64,000 bases of DNA from an uncultured Paraprevotella sp. (GCA_944321365.1 CALULA010000002.1:62001-126000); one strand, 5' to 3'; shown: positions 36,801 through 44,885, numbered from the stretch's first letter. Numbers and translations are program-made. Notes: generated by a model from the sequence alone, not told the origin.

Positions 36801-37312
36801 ATGAGGCCGGCGGTCATGGCTTCGGCAAGCTGGGCGATGAATACATTTATCACAATGAGTTTATCGATTTCTGCGGATGCAGCTGTTGCGGTCACGTCTT
36901 TGAATTCAACTGGGCGAAAGGACTGGGCTGGTACGACAACCTGTCGCTCACGGGCAAGATGCACGAAGTGCCCTGGAGCCATCTCATCTTCGATGACCGC
37001 TACAGCGACATCGTGGACATCTACGAGGGTGGCTTCATGCACAACCGCGGTGTGTTCCGTTCGGAGCAGAACTCCTGCATGAACAACGACATTCCGTATT
37101 ACAGCACTATCAGCCGTGAAAGCATTGTGAAGCGCATCAAGCGTTATGCTGGCGAAACCTACTCATTTGAAGAATTTGTGGCCAATGACAAGCGCGATGC
37201 CGGCATCCTGACACGTGGTATTGTGGACGAGACGTCCGGGCACACATTGCACAGCTTCCAGTTGCCGCCGCAGATTCATAAGGGAAGTCCATTGCAACGG
37301 AACGGGCGATGA
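33824..37312 (+). CDS. Fimbrillin-LRR-BACON-M64 peptidase lipoprotein
   Basis: A 1162-residue surface lipoprotein (lipobox ALAGC). Residues about 25-310 are a fimbrillin-like module (LYWKDKHTHIDVYGYYPF, YEASDFLWGKVADVAP). About 410-715 are BspA-type LRR_5 repeats (LPDTLEGIGERAFRSC, IPEGVTRIGSSAFLWC). About 740-823 is a BACON domain. About 844-1110 is an M64 (IgA-peptidase-like) zinc protease with IVILGDGYDAKN and the metal motif HEAGGHGFGKLGDEY (H993, E994, H998), then the SHLIFDDRY/YEGGF/NSCMN tail. The second histidine is one residue further than in classic HExxH. An AAGGAG sits just before the start. Likely binds and cleaves host or fibre proteins. Confidence 0.88.
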   Translation: MKFRNFCISLLVCWMALAGCSDDLFRDDAVINGTERISLAGEIDQVVKTRVNDNGFCDGDVMGVYIVDFNGNEPGELMLTGNRGDNVRHTFDEAAYAWNSAYDLYWKDKHTHIDVYGYYPFGEPESIEAYSFTVQRDQSTEGENGELGGYEASDFLWGKVADVAPTTHVIRLPMQHRMANARVTLVEGEGFATGEWQKTEKIVLATNLVREASINLSDGHVTPVGEVEETATIPSRNGDEWRAIVVPQTVPKDTMLFSITIGGVPYKFSKKGDFTTYIAGKMNNFSIRVDKKEDTGKYTLTLISESITPWENDLVSHDAAAREYIVINSTAGHLKDSIIAANKDYTQVKNLKITGRINSQDFYFMRDSMEMLQSLNLKEVRVRGSFGYQPWFTGDASRDDVERDDVIPQSAFDEKSSLLRIVLPDTLEGIGERAFRSCVNLTGAIIIPEGVTRIGSSAFLWCTSLTGTLSLPSTLEYIGGGGAADIHGAFCDCHFSCELKLPNNLKYIGHNAFAGNDGYYGNLVLPEKLEFIGDFAFANARNLTGNLKIPQGVSYISQGAFQYTGLNGTLQLHDGITGIQPGAFQGSPFKGDLVLPKDLTTLGASAFEGCDFSGELQLPKDIASIGSNAFAGNWRLMGTVEFPDGLQTIGSNAFSECRSLEGLVFSESIENIQSGAFNNCFGIGSIVCKGEMPARVESSAFNGVAKDNFTLEVPEPAIAQYQVTAGWNEFKRIAAHHELVCRPSVACALNTEHKQTLVVDAEGEWEVQSMPTWCELSQTSGGDKAEVTLTIKAMAKGSADRTGEIVFKLKDEEYTHKCTVTQYDYEYGEDEWLTLQKATRGNNGGINIVILGDGYDAKNISDGDYLVNIQQEVEYFFGIEPYTTYRDYFNVYTAFPLSTETGVGTVNTIRYNRFNTTYTGGVGLRADYDEIFNYALNAPTVTRQNLNQTLIIIVPNSTDYGGICQMWEDGSAIAFCPQSTYGYPLDSRGVIQHEAGGHGFGKLGDEYIYHNEFIDFCGCSCCGHVFEFNWAKGLGWYDNLSLTGKMHEVPWSHLIFDDRYSDIVDIYEGGFMHNRGVFRSEQNSCMNNDIPYYSTISRESIVKRIKRYAGETYSFEEFVANDKRDAGILTRGIVDETSGHTLHSFQLPPQIHKGSPLQRNGR

Positions 37313-37347
37313 ACATAATTACTGTTTAATCAAAAAAGATTATAAAG

Positions 37348-38256
37348 ATGAAAAAAGATATAATAAAATCCATTGCCATCACGTTATTGGCAATAGGGTT
37401 GTCTACCTGCTCGCAGGAAGAGGCCGTGCCGGACATGCCGGCAGCGGCAGGCGTTCCGACAGATGCACGGCATACTCCCATGAAGTTCACCGCTCTCCAT
37501 CCGGCGCAGAACAAGCGCGTGACCGACACGGGCTTTGAAACGGGAGACACCGTGGGACTGTATGTACACGTCCAGAACGCGCCTCTGGAAATCGGAGGCA
37601 ATCTGGTGAACAACGAGGCACTTGTGCGGACCGACGGCGGAGAGTGGACAACCTCCCGTACGCTCTATTGGGACGATGGCACGTTCAATGCCTGTGCCTA
37701 TTATCCTTACATTCCGCACGTCGGATCCATTGAGGATCTCCCGTTCAGCGTGAGTCTGGACCAGCGGGACGACAACGGCGCGGGCGGTTATGAGGCGAGT
37801 GATTTCCTCTATGCCAGGACCGAGGGGGTGAGTGCGTCGGACACGCCTGTCCCCCTGCAGTTCCGTCACATCATGAGCAGACTTACGATACGGCTCATCA
37901 AGGGAGAGGATTTCGAGGGCGACATGCCTACGGACGCTGTGGTCTATCTGCATAACACCGTACCCACGGCCACCATTGACCTGAATGCCGGAGTGGTCAC
38001 GCGGGATGTGTACGGCGTGCGGAGCACTATCAGGGCGCGGCAGACCAGTGACTTTGTTTTCTCCACGATTGTGGTGCCCCAGCGTGTCGAGAACCGCATG
38101 CCACTGATTGAAGTGGTCATGAAAGGGGTTTCCTACGTCTATGAGAGCACTTTCCAGTTCAAGCCGGGCGTGGAGCATCTGGTCAACATGGTAATATCGG
38201 ATAATCCTGATAAAGTGAAGATTGAGATAGGCGGTGAGATAGAAGACTGGCAGTAA
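37348..38256 (+). CDS. Fimbrillin-family lipoprotein
   Basis: A 302-residue lipoprotein (lipobox LSTC, Cys about 21) with the same module as the two upstream genes: RVTDTGFETGDTVGLYV, TLYWDDGTFNACAYYPY, GGYEASDFLYARTEGVSASD, FRHIMSRLTIRLIKGEDF, and TIVVPQRVENRMPLIEV. It is probably a second fimbrial or accessory subunit. It follows the M64 gene after 35 bases and precedes the next gene by 8 bases, so it is clearly within the operon. Confidence 0.82.
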   Translation: MKKDIIKSIAITLLAIGLSTCSQEEAVPDMPAAAGVPTDARHTPMKFTALHPAQNKRVTDTGFETGDTVGLYVHVQNAPLEIGGNLVNNEALVRTDGGEWTTSRTLYWDDGTFNACAYYPYIPHVGSIEDLPFSVSLDQRDDNGAGGYEASDFLYARTEGVSASDTPVPLQFRHIMSRLTIRLIKGEDFEGDMPTDAVVYLHNTVPTATIDLNAGVVTRDVYGVRSTIRARQTSDFVFSTIVVPQRVENRMPLIEVVMKGVSYVYESTFQFKPGVEHLVNMVISDNPDKVKIEIGGEIEDWQ

Positions 38257-38264
38257 ATGAAAGA

Positions 38265-39302
38265 ATGAAAGCAGCGATATACGTCTTATCAGCTTTGGTA
38301 TTCGTCCTTTTAGGGGTGGCGGCAGTCCTGTGGCTGTCGCCACCCCTTGATGATGCCGGGGCAGGACGTGAGGTAAGGTACGGGCTTTACGAGGGGCGTG
38401 AGTTGGTGCAGGCCATCGACGGTGAGGGGAATGCACGTTACGCGGTGGAAGACAGCCACGGAAACAGGCTGTTCGACATCCCCGTGACTGGCTGCCTGCT
38501 GGACGTGCGTTTCCGGGAGGGCCGGTTGCGCTTCCGGGAGGGTGACACGAAGCGGACCGGGTATATCGACCTGGAGGGGAATGTGCAGTGGCTGGCGGAC
38601 AGCTCGCGCAGCGACCACGGGCAGCTTGTACGCGAGCCTGCTGAGGTGTCTGTCATCGTGCCCGATAAAGAGAAACCACGGGCGGAAGTCCCGGTCGCTT
38701 CACGGGAAGACGGCCTGTCGTACAGACTGGATGATGCGTCCCTGCGCCGGCTGAAGGCGGACCATCCGTTCTATAAGGAGGCGGCCAGGATTCTGTCTGG
38801 CAAGCTGCCGGTGGACGACAGTGAAAGACGGCGTGTTATCCTGAACTATTGCGAGCATTTCCGTATGGCCTATACGACCAAGGACATCGATTTTCTGCGG
38901 CAGGTGTTCAGCGAAGAGGCCCTGATCATAGTGGGGAATGTGGTGAAGACCGCACCGCAGGGCGGCAGTGGGATGGCGGCGGACAAGCGTGTGGAATACT
39001 ATCTGCGCACGAAAAAGGATTATCTGGACCGGCTTTCGCGGGCTTTTGCCGCCAACAAGAAGATTGACGTGGAGTTCTCGAAATTCCGCATTATGCGGCA
39101 TCCCAGTGTGAATGGCATCTATGGGGTCAGTCTGCGTCAGCGTTACCGTAGCGACCGGTATTCGGACGATGGCTGGCTGTTCCTGCTCTGGGATTTCCGC
39201 AATGCGTCCATGCCGCTCATACACGTCAGGACCTGGCAGCCGTCGGCAGCCGTGGAAGAGGCGGAGGATGTGGTCGGCATCAGTGACTTTAACCTGCAAT
39301 GA
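38265..39302 (+). CDS. Membrane-anchored NTF2-like protein
   Basis: A 345-residue protein with one N-terminal membrane helix (residues 4-24) and an extracytoplasmic body. The first part has beta repeats of the kind RLRFREGDTKRTGYIDLEGNVQW. The second (about 188-325) resembles the NTF2 fold: RRVILNYCEHFRMAYTTKD, FLRQVFSEEALIIVGN, YYLRTKKDYLDRLSRAF, and GIYGVSLRQRYRSDRYSDDG. Such domains bind small ligands or mediate dimerisation; no catalytic set is evident. Packed between a fimbrillin gene (8 bases) and the next gene (13 bases). Confidence 0.65.
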   Translation: MKAAIYVLSALVFVLLGVAAVLWLSPPLDDAGAGREVRYGLYEGRELVQAIDGEGNARYAVEDSHGNRLFDIPVTGCLLDVRFREGRLRFREGDTKRTGYIDLEGNVQWLADSSRSDHGQLVREPAEVSVIVPDKEKPRAEVPVASREDGLSYRLDDASLRRLKADHPFYKEAARILSGKLPVDDSERRRVILNYCEHFRMAYTTKDIDFLRQVFSEEALIIVGNVVKTAPQGGSGMAADKRVEYYLRTKKDYLDRLSRAFAANKKIDVEFSKFRIMRHPSVNGIYGVSLRQRYRSDRYSDDGWLFLLWDFRNASMPLIHVRTWQPSAAVEEAEDVVGISDFNLQ

Positions 39303-39315
39303 TGAATAGGCATAT

Positions 39316-40392
39316 ATGGAGGTAGGAGTGTTTTTGTCGTTCTGCCGGAGAACCGGGAGGTACATCGGGTTTTCTTGTGTTCCGTGGCTGGTGGGCATGT
39401 GGCTGACGGTTCTCGCACTGTCTGTCCCGGCACAAGCGATGGAGGGTGCTGTCCGCGACAGTGTCCTCACGGACTCCGTTACGGCTCCGTCGGGCGGCAC
39501 GCACTTCCGTGTGTCGGGCTTCCGGGTGCTGCCCAACGATGTGAGTGCGTTCATCTCCCCTGTGCGTGACCTCAACGGAGATGCCTGCGCACTGGTGAAG
39601 GTGGTGGGCCCGGCGGACTGCGCGTTCTCCTCGCCGTTGGGCATCGTGAAGCGGCTGGACAAGGTGGGCGAGATATGGCTCTACCTGCCGCGCGGCACCA
39701 GGATGCTGACCATCAAGCATCCTCAGTGGGGCGTGCTGAGGGACTACCGTCTGGCCAAGCCGCTGGAGGGACACGTGACCTATGAACTGAAGATTGAGAG
39801 GCCGAGGCCGGCGGTGGTCCATATGCGCGATACCGTGGTCTTTACCCAAACGATTACCGACACCATCGTTGTGGACCGCCGGAAGCTCTGCCCCGCCTGG
39901 CGCATGCACGGGCTGCTGACGGCATCGCTGCATGAGCGTGGACCGTCATGGGGCGTCATGTTCACCATGTTCCGCCGCCATGGTTTCTTCGTGCACGGCC
40001 AGAGCGACCTGCGTCGTGTGGGGCAGGGATTGCCCGCGTGCGACAGGGACGGCTTTCTGCCCGGCAGCACGGTGAAGCCCTATTATACGGGTGATACGCG
40101 CCGGGCAAGTTATGCTTTCACGGCGGGGGCGACCCATCGTCTGCTTTCGTGGCTCGGCCTGTTCTATGGGATGGGTTACGGGCGTTCGTCGGTGGCATGG
40201 CGGCTGGCGGACAGCGAGGGCGGGGGCTATGTGCTCAATGAGGGACTCTCGCACGAGGGGGTGGCTGCCGAGGCCGGCGTGCTACTCTCTTATAAGCGTC
40301 TCAGCCTGTCTGCCTCTGCGCTGACTGTCCGAGGCGAGCTGTGGCAGGCCGTAGTAGGAATTGGCATCAGATTATGGAAAGCAAAGGAATAG
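39316..40392 (+). CDS. PEGA-like and beta-barrel-like exported protein
   Basis: A 358-residue exported protein (signal sequence about 20-42, ending PAQAME). Residues about 60-160 look like a PEGA-type surface repeat unit: NDVSAFISPVRDLNGDACAL, GEIWLYLPRGTRMLTIKHP and HVTYELKIERP. The C-terminal half has short amphipathic strands (GLLTASLHERGPSWGVMFTM, YGMGYGRSSVAWRL) ending in GIRLWKAKE, suggesting a small outer-membrane barrel. It may link fimbrial parts to the outer membrane. Its 3' end overlaps the next gene by 19 bases. Confidence 0.6.
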   Translation: MEVGVFLSFCRRTGRYIGFSCVPWLVGMWLTVLALSVPAQAMEGAVRDSVLTDSVTAPSGGTHFRVSGFRVLPNDVSAFISPVRDLNGDACALVKVVGPADCAFSSPLGIVKRLDKVGEIWLYLPRGTRMLTIKHPQWGVLRDYRLAKPLEGHVTYELKIERPRPAVVHMRDTVVFTQTITDTIVVDRRKLCPAWRMHGLLTASLHERGPSWGVMFTMFRRHGFFVHGQSDLRRVGQGLPACDRDGFLPGSTVKPYYTGDTRRASYAFTAGATHRLLSWLGLFYGMGYGRSSVAWRLADSEGGGYVLNEGLSHEGVAAEAGVLLSYKRLSLSASALTVRGELWQAVVGIGIRLWKAKE

Positions 40393-42617
40393 TCATATAC
40401 AGGTTGCTGCTCATCGTGGTTGCGGTGTGGGCATTGGGGGCCTGCCGGGACGAGTACGGGCCGGACAGTTTTGAGCCGCAGCTCTACGTCGGTGCGGCTA
40501 CCGACATCACGCGTACGGAAGTCACCCTCACGGGTCGCGTCGTGAGGCAGGGGAACACGCCCATGCCGCAGCTGCGGTTCCTGTATGGCACGTCGCAGGG
40601 GCCGGACCTTGCCTCTCCGGTGGTGGAGGCTGACGGAGAGGGGAGTGTGTCGGTACGGCTGACAGGGCTGGAGCCGGGCACGTTCTATAGCTTCTGTCTG
40701 CAGGGGGACAACGGGCGCGTGGTACTCAGCAGTGACACGGCAGCGTTCACGACCCTGCCCGCAGAGATACCGGTTCTGTATGTAGATACGGTGGCGGATG
40801 TGACGCGCATGGAGGCCACTCTGACAGGCGGTGTGCGCAAGGAGGCGGAGACAGCCATGCCTGAGGGGCTGCGGTTTGTGTATGGCACGCAACAGGACGA
40901 TACGATGGGCCTTGCGATGCCCGTGCCGGAGGTCGACAGCACAGGGCATGTGTCGGTGCGGCTGACGGGGCTGGAGCCGGGCACGTCCTACCGTTTCTGC
41001 CTGCAAGGGGATAACGGAAGTGTGGTGCTCAGCAGTGATACGGTGACGTTCACGACCCTGCCCGAAGATATACCGGTATTGTATGTGGACGCAGCGGCGG
41101 ACGTGACGCGCAAGGAGGCCACTCTGACGGGCGGAGTGCGCAAGGAGGCGGAGACGGCCATGCCTGAGGGGCTGCGGTTTGTGTATGGCGCGCAGCAGGA
41201 GGGCACGATGAGCCTTGCGGTGCCCGTTCCGGAGGCCGACAGCGCAGGGCATGTGTCGGTGCGGCTGACGGGACTGGATCCGGGCACGTCCTACCGTTTC
41301 TGCCTGCAGGGGGATAACGGGAGTGTGGTGCTCAGCAGCGACACGGTGGTGTTCACGACCCTGCCGGACAGGCTTCCGGTGGTGGGGCCGCCCAGTTTGC
41401 TGGGGGTGGGGCCGCTGAGCGCGGTGTTGACCTATGAGATTACGGATGAGGGCACTGAGCGGGTGACGGAATCGGGCTGCTACGTCAGCAACCTGGCAAC
41501 AGGCCGGACGGTGAAACATCAGGTGTCTTCCGTCTCGTCCGTATGCCGGCTGCACATCAGCGGGCTGGAATCCGGACTGGCCTACAGCATACAGCCGTAT
41601 GCCGTCAGCAGTGTGGGTGAGGCCAGAGGGGAGAAGCTGGAGATTACGACCGCTGATGCCTTTGTGTGGACTGAGCCGGGCGGGCTGGACGAGCTGGCGG
41701 GGGAGGAGGACCTTTTTCAGTTCACCTCGCTCACGTTTGCCGGGCCGATGAACGGCGACGACCTGCGGCAGCTGCGGCGGCTGGCGGGACGTGAGCCGGA
41801 CGGAACGGACAGCGGGGGCAGGCTGACCCGCCTGGACCTGACGGATGCCGACATCGTGAGCGGAGGCGGAAGTTACGACAATGCCCACTATGCGGCCGAC
41901 AACGTGGTGGGGCAGGGATTGTTCGCTGGCTGTGACCGGCTGGAGAAGGTGGTGCTGCCCGCATCTGTACGGGTGATAGAGAAGGACGCTTTCCTGGACT
42001 GCAGCTCGCTCGTGCGGCTGGACATCCCGGCGGGTGCCGTGCAGGTGGCACCTTCGGACGGGTGCAGCCAGCTGGCCGGAATCGGCGTGTCGGAACTCAA
42101 TGCGGCCTACTGCAGCGAGGACGGCGTGCTGTTCACTGCCGACCTGTCGGAGCTCGTGTGGTTCCCCATGGGGCGGGACGGAGACTATGTCCTGCCCTCC
42201 TCGGTCACATTGGTGGGCGACTATGCCTTCCGTGGCTCACGCGTCACGAAGCTCACGCTGCCCGACGGGCTGAAGAGCCTGGGGCAGGGCGTGTTCTATG
42301 GCAGCAGGGTGGAAGAAGTCGTCATGCCGGCCTCGCTCGGAACGCTGCCTGCCGCCACCTTCCAGGGCTGCGGTAGCCTGCGCACCGTGAGGCTCGGCAG
42401 CGGCACGGGGCTCGTGTCGGACTACGCCTTCGACGGCTGTCCGCTGGAGCACTTGTATGTGGAGGCCGTGTATCCGCCGGTATGCAATTCCCATGCGTTC
42501 ACTACTTCGTATGAGGGGTTGTTCGCGGGATGCGTGCTGCATGTGCCCCAGCAGGCTCTGGAGATGTACAGGGCACACCCCTCCTGGGGTAAGTTTGAAC
42601 ATATAGTTGGAATGTAA
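40374..42617 (+). CDS. FN3-repeat and leucine-rich-repeat surface lipoprotein
   Basis: A 748-residue lipoprotein (lipobox ALGAC). Residues about 36-335 are three fibronectin-III-like repeats; the second and third are nearly identical 101-residue units (ADVTRxEATLTGGV, VSVRLTGLxPGTSYRFCLQ). A fourth, diverged FN3-like unit follows (about 340-425). Residues about 480-748 are BspA-type LRR_5 repeats (FAGCDRLEKVVLPASVRVIE, AFRGSRVTKLTLPDGLKSLG). Typical adhesin architecture. The start ATG at 40374 places the lipobox correctly; the longer frame begins in the preceding gene. The next gene begins one base after its stop. Confidence 0.8.
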   Translation: MESKGIVIYRLLLIVVAVWALGACRDEYGPDSFEPQLYVGAATDITRTEVTLTGRVVRQGNTPMPQLRFLYGTSQGPDLASPVVEADGEGSVSVRLTGLEPGTFYSFCLQGDNGRVVLSSDTAAFTTLPAEIPVLYVDTVADVTRMEATLTGGVRKEAETAMPEGLRFVYGTQQDDTMGLAMPVPEVDSTGHVSVRLTGLEPGTSYRFCLQGDNGSVVLSSDTVTFTTLPEDIPVLYVDAAADVTRKEATLTGGVRKEAETAMPEGLRFVYGAQQEGTMSLAVPVPEADSAGHVSVRLTGLDPGTSYRFCLQGDNGSVVLSSDTVVFTTLPDRLPVVGPPSLLGVGPLSAVLTYEITDEGTERVTESGCYVSNLATGRTVKHQVSSVSSVCRLHISGLESGLAYSIQPYAVSSVGEARGEKLEITTADAFVWTEPGGLDELAGEEDLFQFTSLTFAGPMNGDDLRQLRRLAGREPDGTDSGGRLTRLDLTDADIVSGGGSYDNAHYAADNVVGQGLFAGCDRLEKVVLPASVRVIEKDAFLDCSSLVRLDIPAGAVQVAPSDGCSQLAGIGVSELNAAYCSEDGVLFTADLSELVWFPMGRDGDYVLPSSVTLVGDYAFRGSRVTKLTLPDGLKSLGQGVFYGSRVEEVVMPASLGTLPAATFQGCGSLRTVRLGSGTGLVSDYAFDGCPLEHLYVEAVYPPVCNSHAFTTSYEGLFAGCVLHVPQQALEMYRAHPSWGKFEHIVGM
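40479..41378 (+). repeat. Tandem FN3-coding repeats, 303-bp unit
   Basis: Units at about 40479-40772 (diverged), 40773-41075 and 41076-41378. The last two are highly similar at DNA level and exactly 303 bp apart, so copy number can change by recombination in frame. Confidence 0.8.
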
Positions 42618-42618
42618 T

Positions 42619-43185
42619 ATGAATACACCGGAAACAGAAGAACTTAAAGTGCAGGTGGAGCAGAAGTACGGGCGGGTGCTGAGCACGAGCACCGACTTCG
42701 AGGCTTTCTCGCTGGAACTCGGCCGCAAGACGGGCGAGCGCCTGTCGTCATCCACCATGAAGCGGTTGTGGGATTATGTGGGCGACAGCCATAAGCCCCG
42801 TGTCTACACGCTCGACATTCTCTCGCAGTATGTCGGGCACAAGGACTATGCCGCGTTCAAATCCTGGCTGAAGACCAGTACACGGTATAACTCGTCGTTC
42901 TTCAACGCGGAGCAGCTGGTGAGCAGCGAACTCAGGCCCGGCGCGGTGGTCGAGATCGGGTGGAGCCCGAACCGGAGCGTGCGTCTGAACTACCTTGGCG
43001 ACAGCCTGTTCGAGGTGACCGGCTCGCGCAACAGCAAGATCGTGGCCGGAGACCGCTTCATGGCGGGGTGTTTCATCAAAGGCCAGCCCCTGTATCTGCC
43101 CTATATAGAACGGCGGGACAGGCGCACACCGCCTTTTGTGGCAGGGCGCAACGGGGGGCTGACTGTCATCAACGTCATCGGCTGA
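42619..43185 (+). CDS. Helix-turn-helix-like protein paired with the kinase
   Basis: A 188-residue cytoplasmic protein. Residues about 25-80 match an HTH-like segment common in Bacteroidetes proteins: RLSSSTMKRLWDYVGDSHKP, then TLDILSQYVGHKDYAAFKSW. Residues about 95-188 are a small beta domain (LRPGAVVEIGWSPNRSVRLN, GDRFMAGCFIKGQPLYLPYI). It could be a DNA-binding or adaptor protein responding to the kinase. The start is the ATG at 42619; the TTG at 42607 is rejected. Its TGA overlaps the kinase ATG by one base, indicating coupled synthesis. Confidence 0.6.
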   Translation: MNTPETEELKVQVEQKYGRVLSTSTDFEAFSLELGRKTGERLSSSTMKRLWDYVGDSHKPRVYTLDILSQYVGHKDYAAFKSWLKTSTRYNSSFFNAEQLVSSELRPGAVVEIGWSPNRSVRLNYLGDSLFEVTGSRNSKIVAGDRFMAGCFIKGQPLYLPYIERRDRRTPPFVAGRNGGLTVINVIG

Positions 43186-44159
43186 TGGAGAAGGAGCAGC
43201 AGTCAGGCGGCTGGAAGGACAGTCCGTCGGGGTATGTGGAGCGGCTGGATGATGCCATCCGTTCGGCCTCGGTGATGCGGGTACAGGATGGATTCAGGGA
43301 CCTGCGTGAGTTCTATGTGTCGCAGACAGGACACACGCGCCTGTTGTATGCCTCGCGCTACGGCAAGTTGTATGTGCTTAAGTGCCTGAAGCCCGATTTC
43401 CTCTATGTCCCGCTCTACCGCCAGGCCCTGGCCAAGGAGTTCGAGATAGGCCTGCAACTGGACCATCCCTGTATCTGCCGTACGGTGGGGATGGAGGAGG
43501 TGGAGGGGCTGGGCCCCGTCATCGTGATGGAGCGGGTGGACGGCTGCACGCTGAAGAGCCTGATGGAGCAGGGCGCGCTGACGAGGCCGCTGGCCCGCAG
43601 ACTGGCCATGCAGCTGATGGATGCTGTGGGCTACCTGCACGACAGGCAGGTCATCCACCGCGACCTGAAACCGTCGAACATCATGGTTTCCTACAACGGG
43701 CATAACGTGAAACTGATTGATTTCAGTCTGGCGGACAGCGATGCCTTCGGGGTACTGAAGCAGCCGGCGGGCACGTCGGGCTATATCGCGCCGGAGCAGT
43801 TGCTTGCTGGTGCCAGGGCGGACGTGCGTGCCGACATCTATTCGCTGGGAATGGTGATGAAGGACATGGCGCAGGCTGTGGGGGACAGGCAGATGGGGCA
43901 TGTGGCGGCATTGTGTACGCGTCGCAATGTGGATGAGCGCCCGCCCGATGTGGTCCGTCTGAAGAAGTTGCTCCTGCATGGCCGCAGGCAGCTCTTCTGG
44001 GTGGTGCTGCTTGCTCTCCTGACGCTCCTGTCGGCCCTTTGTGTGGCGGTGGCGTGGCGGGGACGGCAGGAGCGGGTGCGGGCCTCGCAGTCTGTAGAAC
44101 GTCTTCAGCCGGACAGCAACAGGGCTGTCGATATCCGCTCGTGGCCCTCGCAGCAGTAG
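43185..44159 (+). CDS. Membrane-anchored Hanks-type Ser/Thr protein kinase
   Basis: A 324-residue kinase. The N-lobe lysine is in YVLKCLK (K66), the helix C glutamate near E86, the catalytic loop VIHRDLKPSNIM (HRD 158-160, N165), the metal site LIDFSLAD (D179; DFS instead of DFG) and GTSGYIAPEQ, with DIYSLGMVM later. A canonical GxGxxG loop is not visible. A single membrane helix (about 270-290) leaves only some 30 residues outside. It likely phosphorylates the upstream HTH-like protein or operon products. Last gene of the operon. Confidence 0.85.
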   Translation: MEKEQQSGGWKDSPSGYVERLDDAIRSASVMRVQDGFRDLREFYVSQTGHTRLLYASRYGKLYVLKCLKPDFLYVPLYRQALAKEFEIGLQLDHPCICRTVGMEEVEGLGPVIVMERVDGCTLKSLMEQGALTRPLARRLAMQLMDAVGYLHDRQVIHRDLKPSNIMVSYNGHNVKLIDFSLADSDAFGVLKQPAGTSGYIAPEQLLAGARADVRADIYSLGMVMKDMAQAVGDRQMGHVAALCTRRNVDERPPDVVRLKKLLLHGRRQLFWVVLLALLTLLSALCVAVAWRGRQERVRASQSVERLQPDSNRAVDIRSWPSQQ

Positions 44160-44520
44160 CCGTTCCGGTGGTTTCCCGTGCGGACGGCTCCTGCAACGGG
44201 GCGGTCTGTCCTGCCCGCTGACGTTTTTCGGCATCTGTCACTTTGCCATATTGTCAGTCCTGTTCCGCAAGGCTCGCGTATTTGCGCCCGGAGGGCAGCC
44301 GTCGGCAAATAACGGATTCTCATGCAGGCGGGCTTTTTCAATCTGACACCGGGAGGCGGTTTTTGTCTGACAGATGCGCGCGGCAGAGCGACCTTGTGCG
44401 CAGGAAATGTCGGGGCGCATCAGCTGCGGGGCATTTCCGCTTTCTTTCTGACATTCCGGTGGAAAGGCAATTCACGTTCCATTTAGAGAAAAATACGGGA
44501 AAAAGCGCGGCGGATGCCCG

Positions 44521-44660
44521 CCTTGCGGCTCACTTTTTCCGTTTGTGCGGCAGACTTTCCGCGTTTGTGCGGCAAAACGTGTTGTTCTTTGCGCACAAAA
44601 AAAGTGTTTCTTGCGGAAAGATGTCCGCGTCTTGCCGCAAGAAAACTGATGTTTTTGCGG
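44521..44660. repeat. Cluster of TGCGCA/TTGCGG palindromes
   Basis: Contains GTTTGTGCGGCA twice, TTTGCGCACAAA, TTGCGGAAAG, CTTGCCGCAAG and TTTTGCGGAT within 140 bases. Same motif class as the clusters near 4.2, 18.6, 53.9 and 63.7 kb. Confidence 0.55.
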
Positions 44661-44885
44661 ATAAATGATTAAAATCTGCAAATAAGCGTAAAGAAAAATA
44701 TAGGAAATCTTTCTATTTGGAGCGGATACAAGAACATCGCTGTCAGCAGAAATGGCAGATGTGTTGCATTCTGCCGATGAAATAATGAATATTCTTTCTT
44801 TTTGTTTTGTCGGTCACCGCCTGCGGGATGTCCGGATGACTCCACGATTCCGCCCCGGTGGTGAAGTTGTTCCGTCTCCTGTGCA

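Noticed and set aside
44243-44668. A 141-codon plus-strand frame in the gap after the kinase gene
   Set aside because: Its composition is dictated by the TTGCGG-type repeats, it lacks a promoter element, and the product shows no domain.
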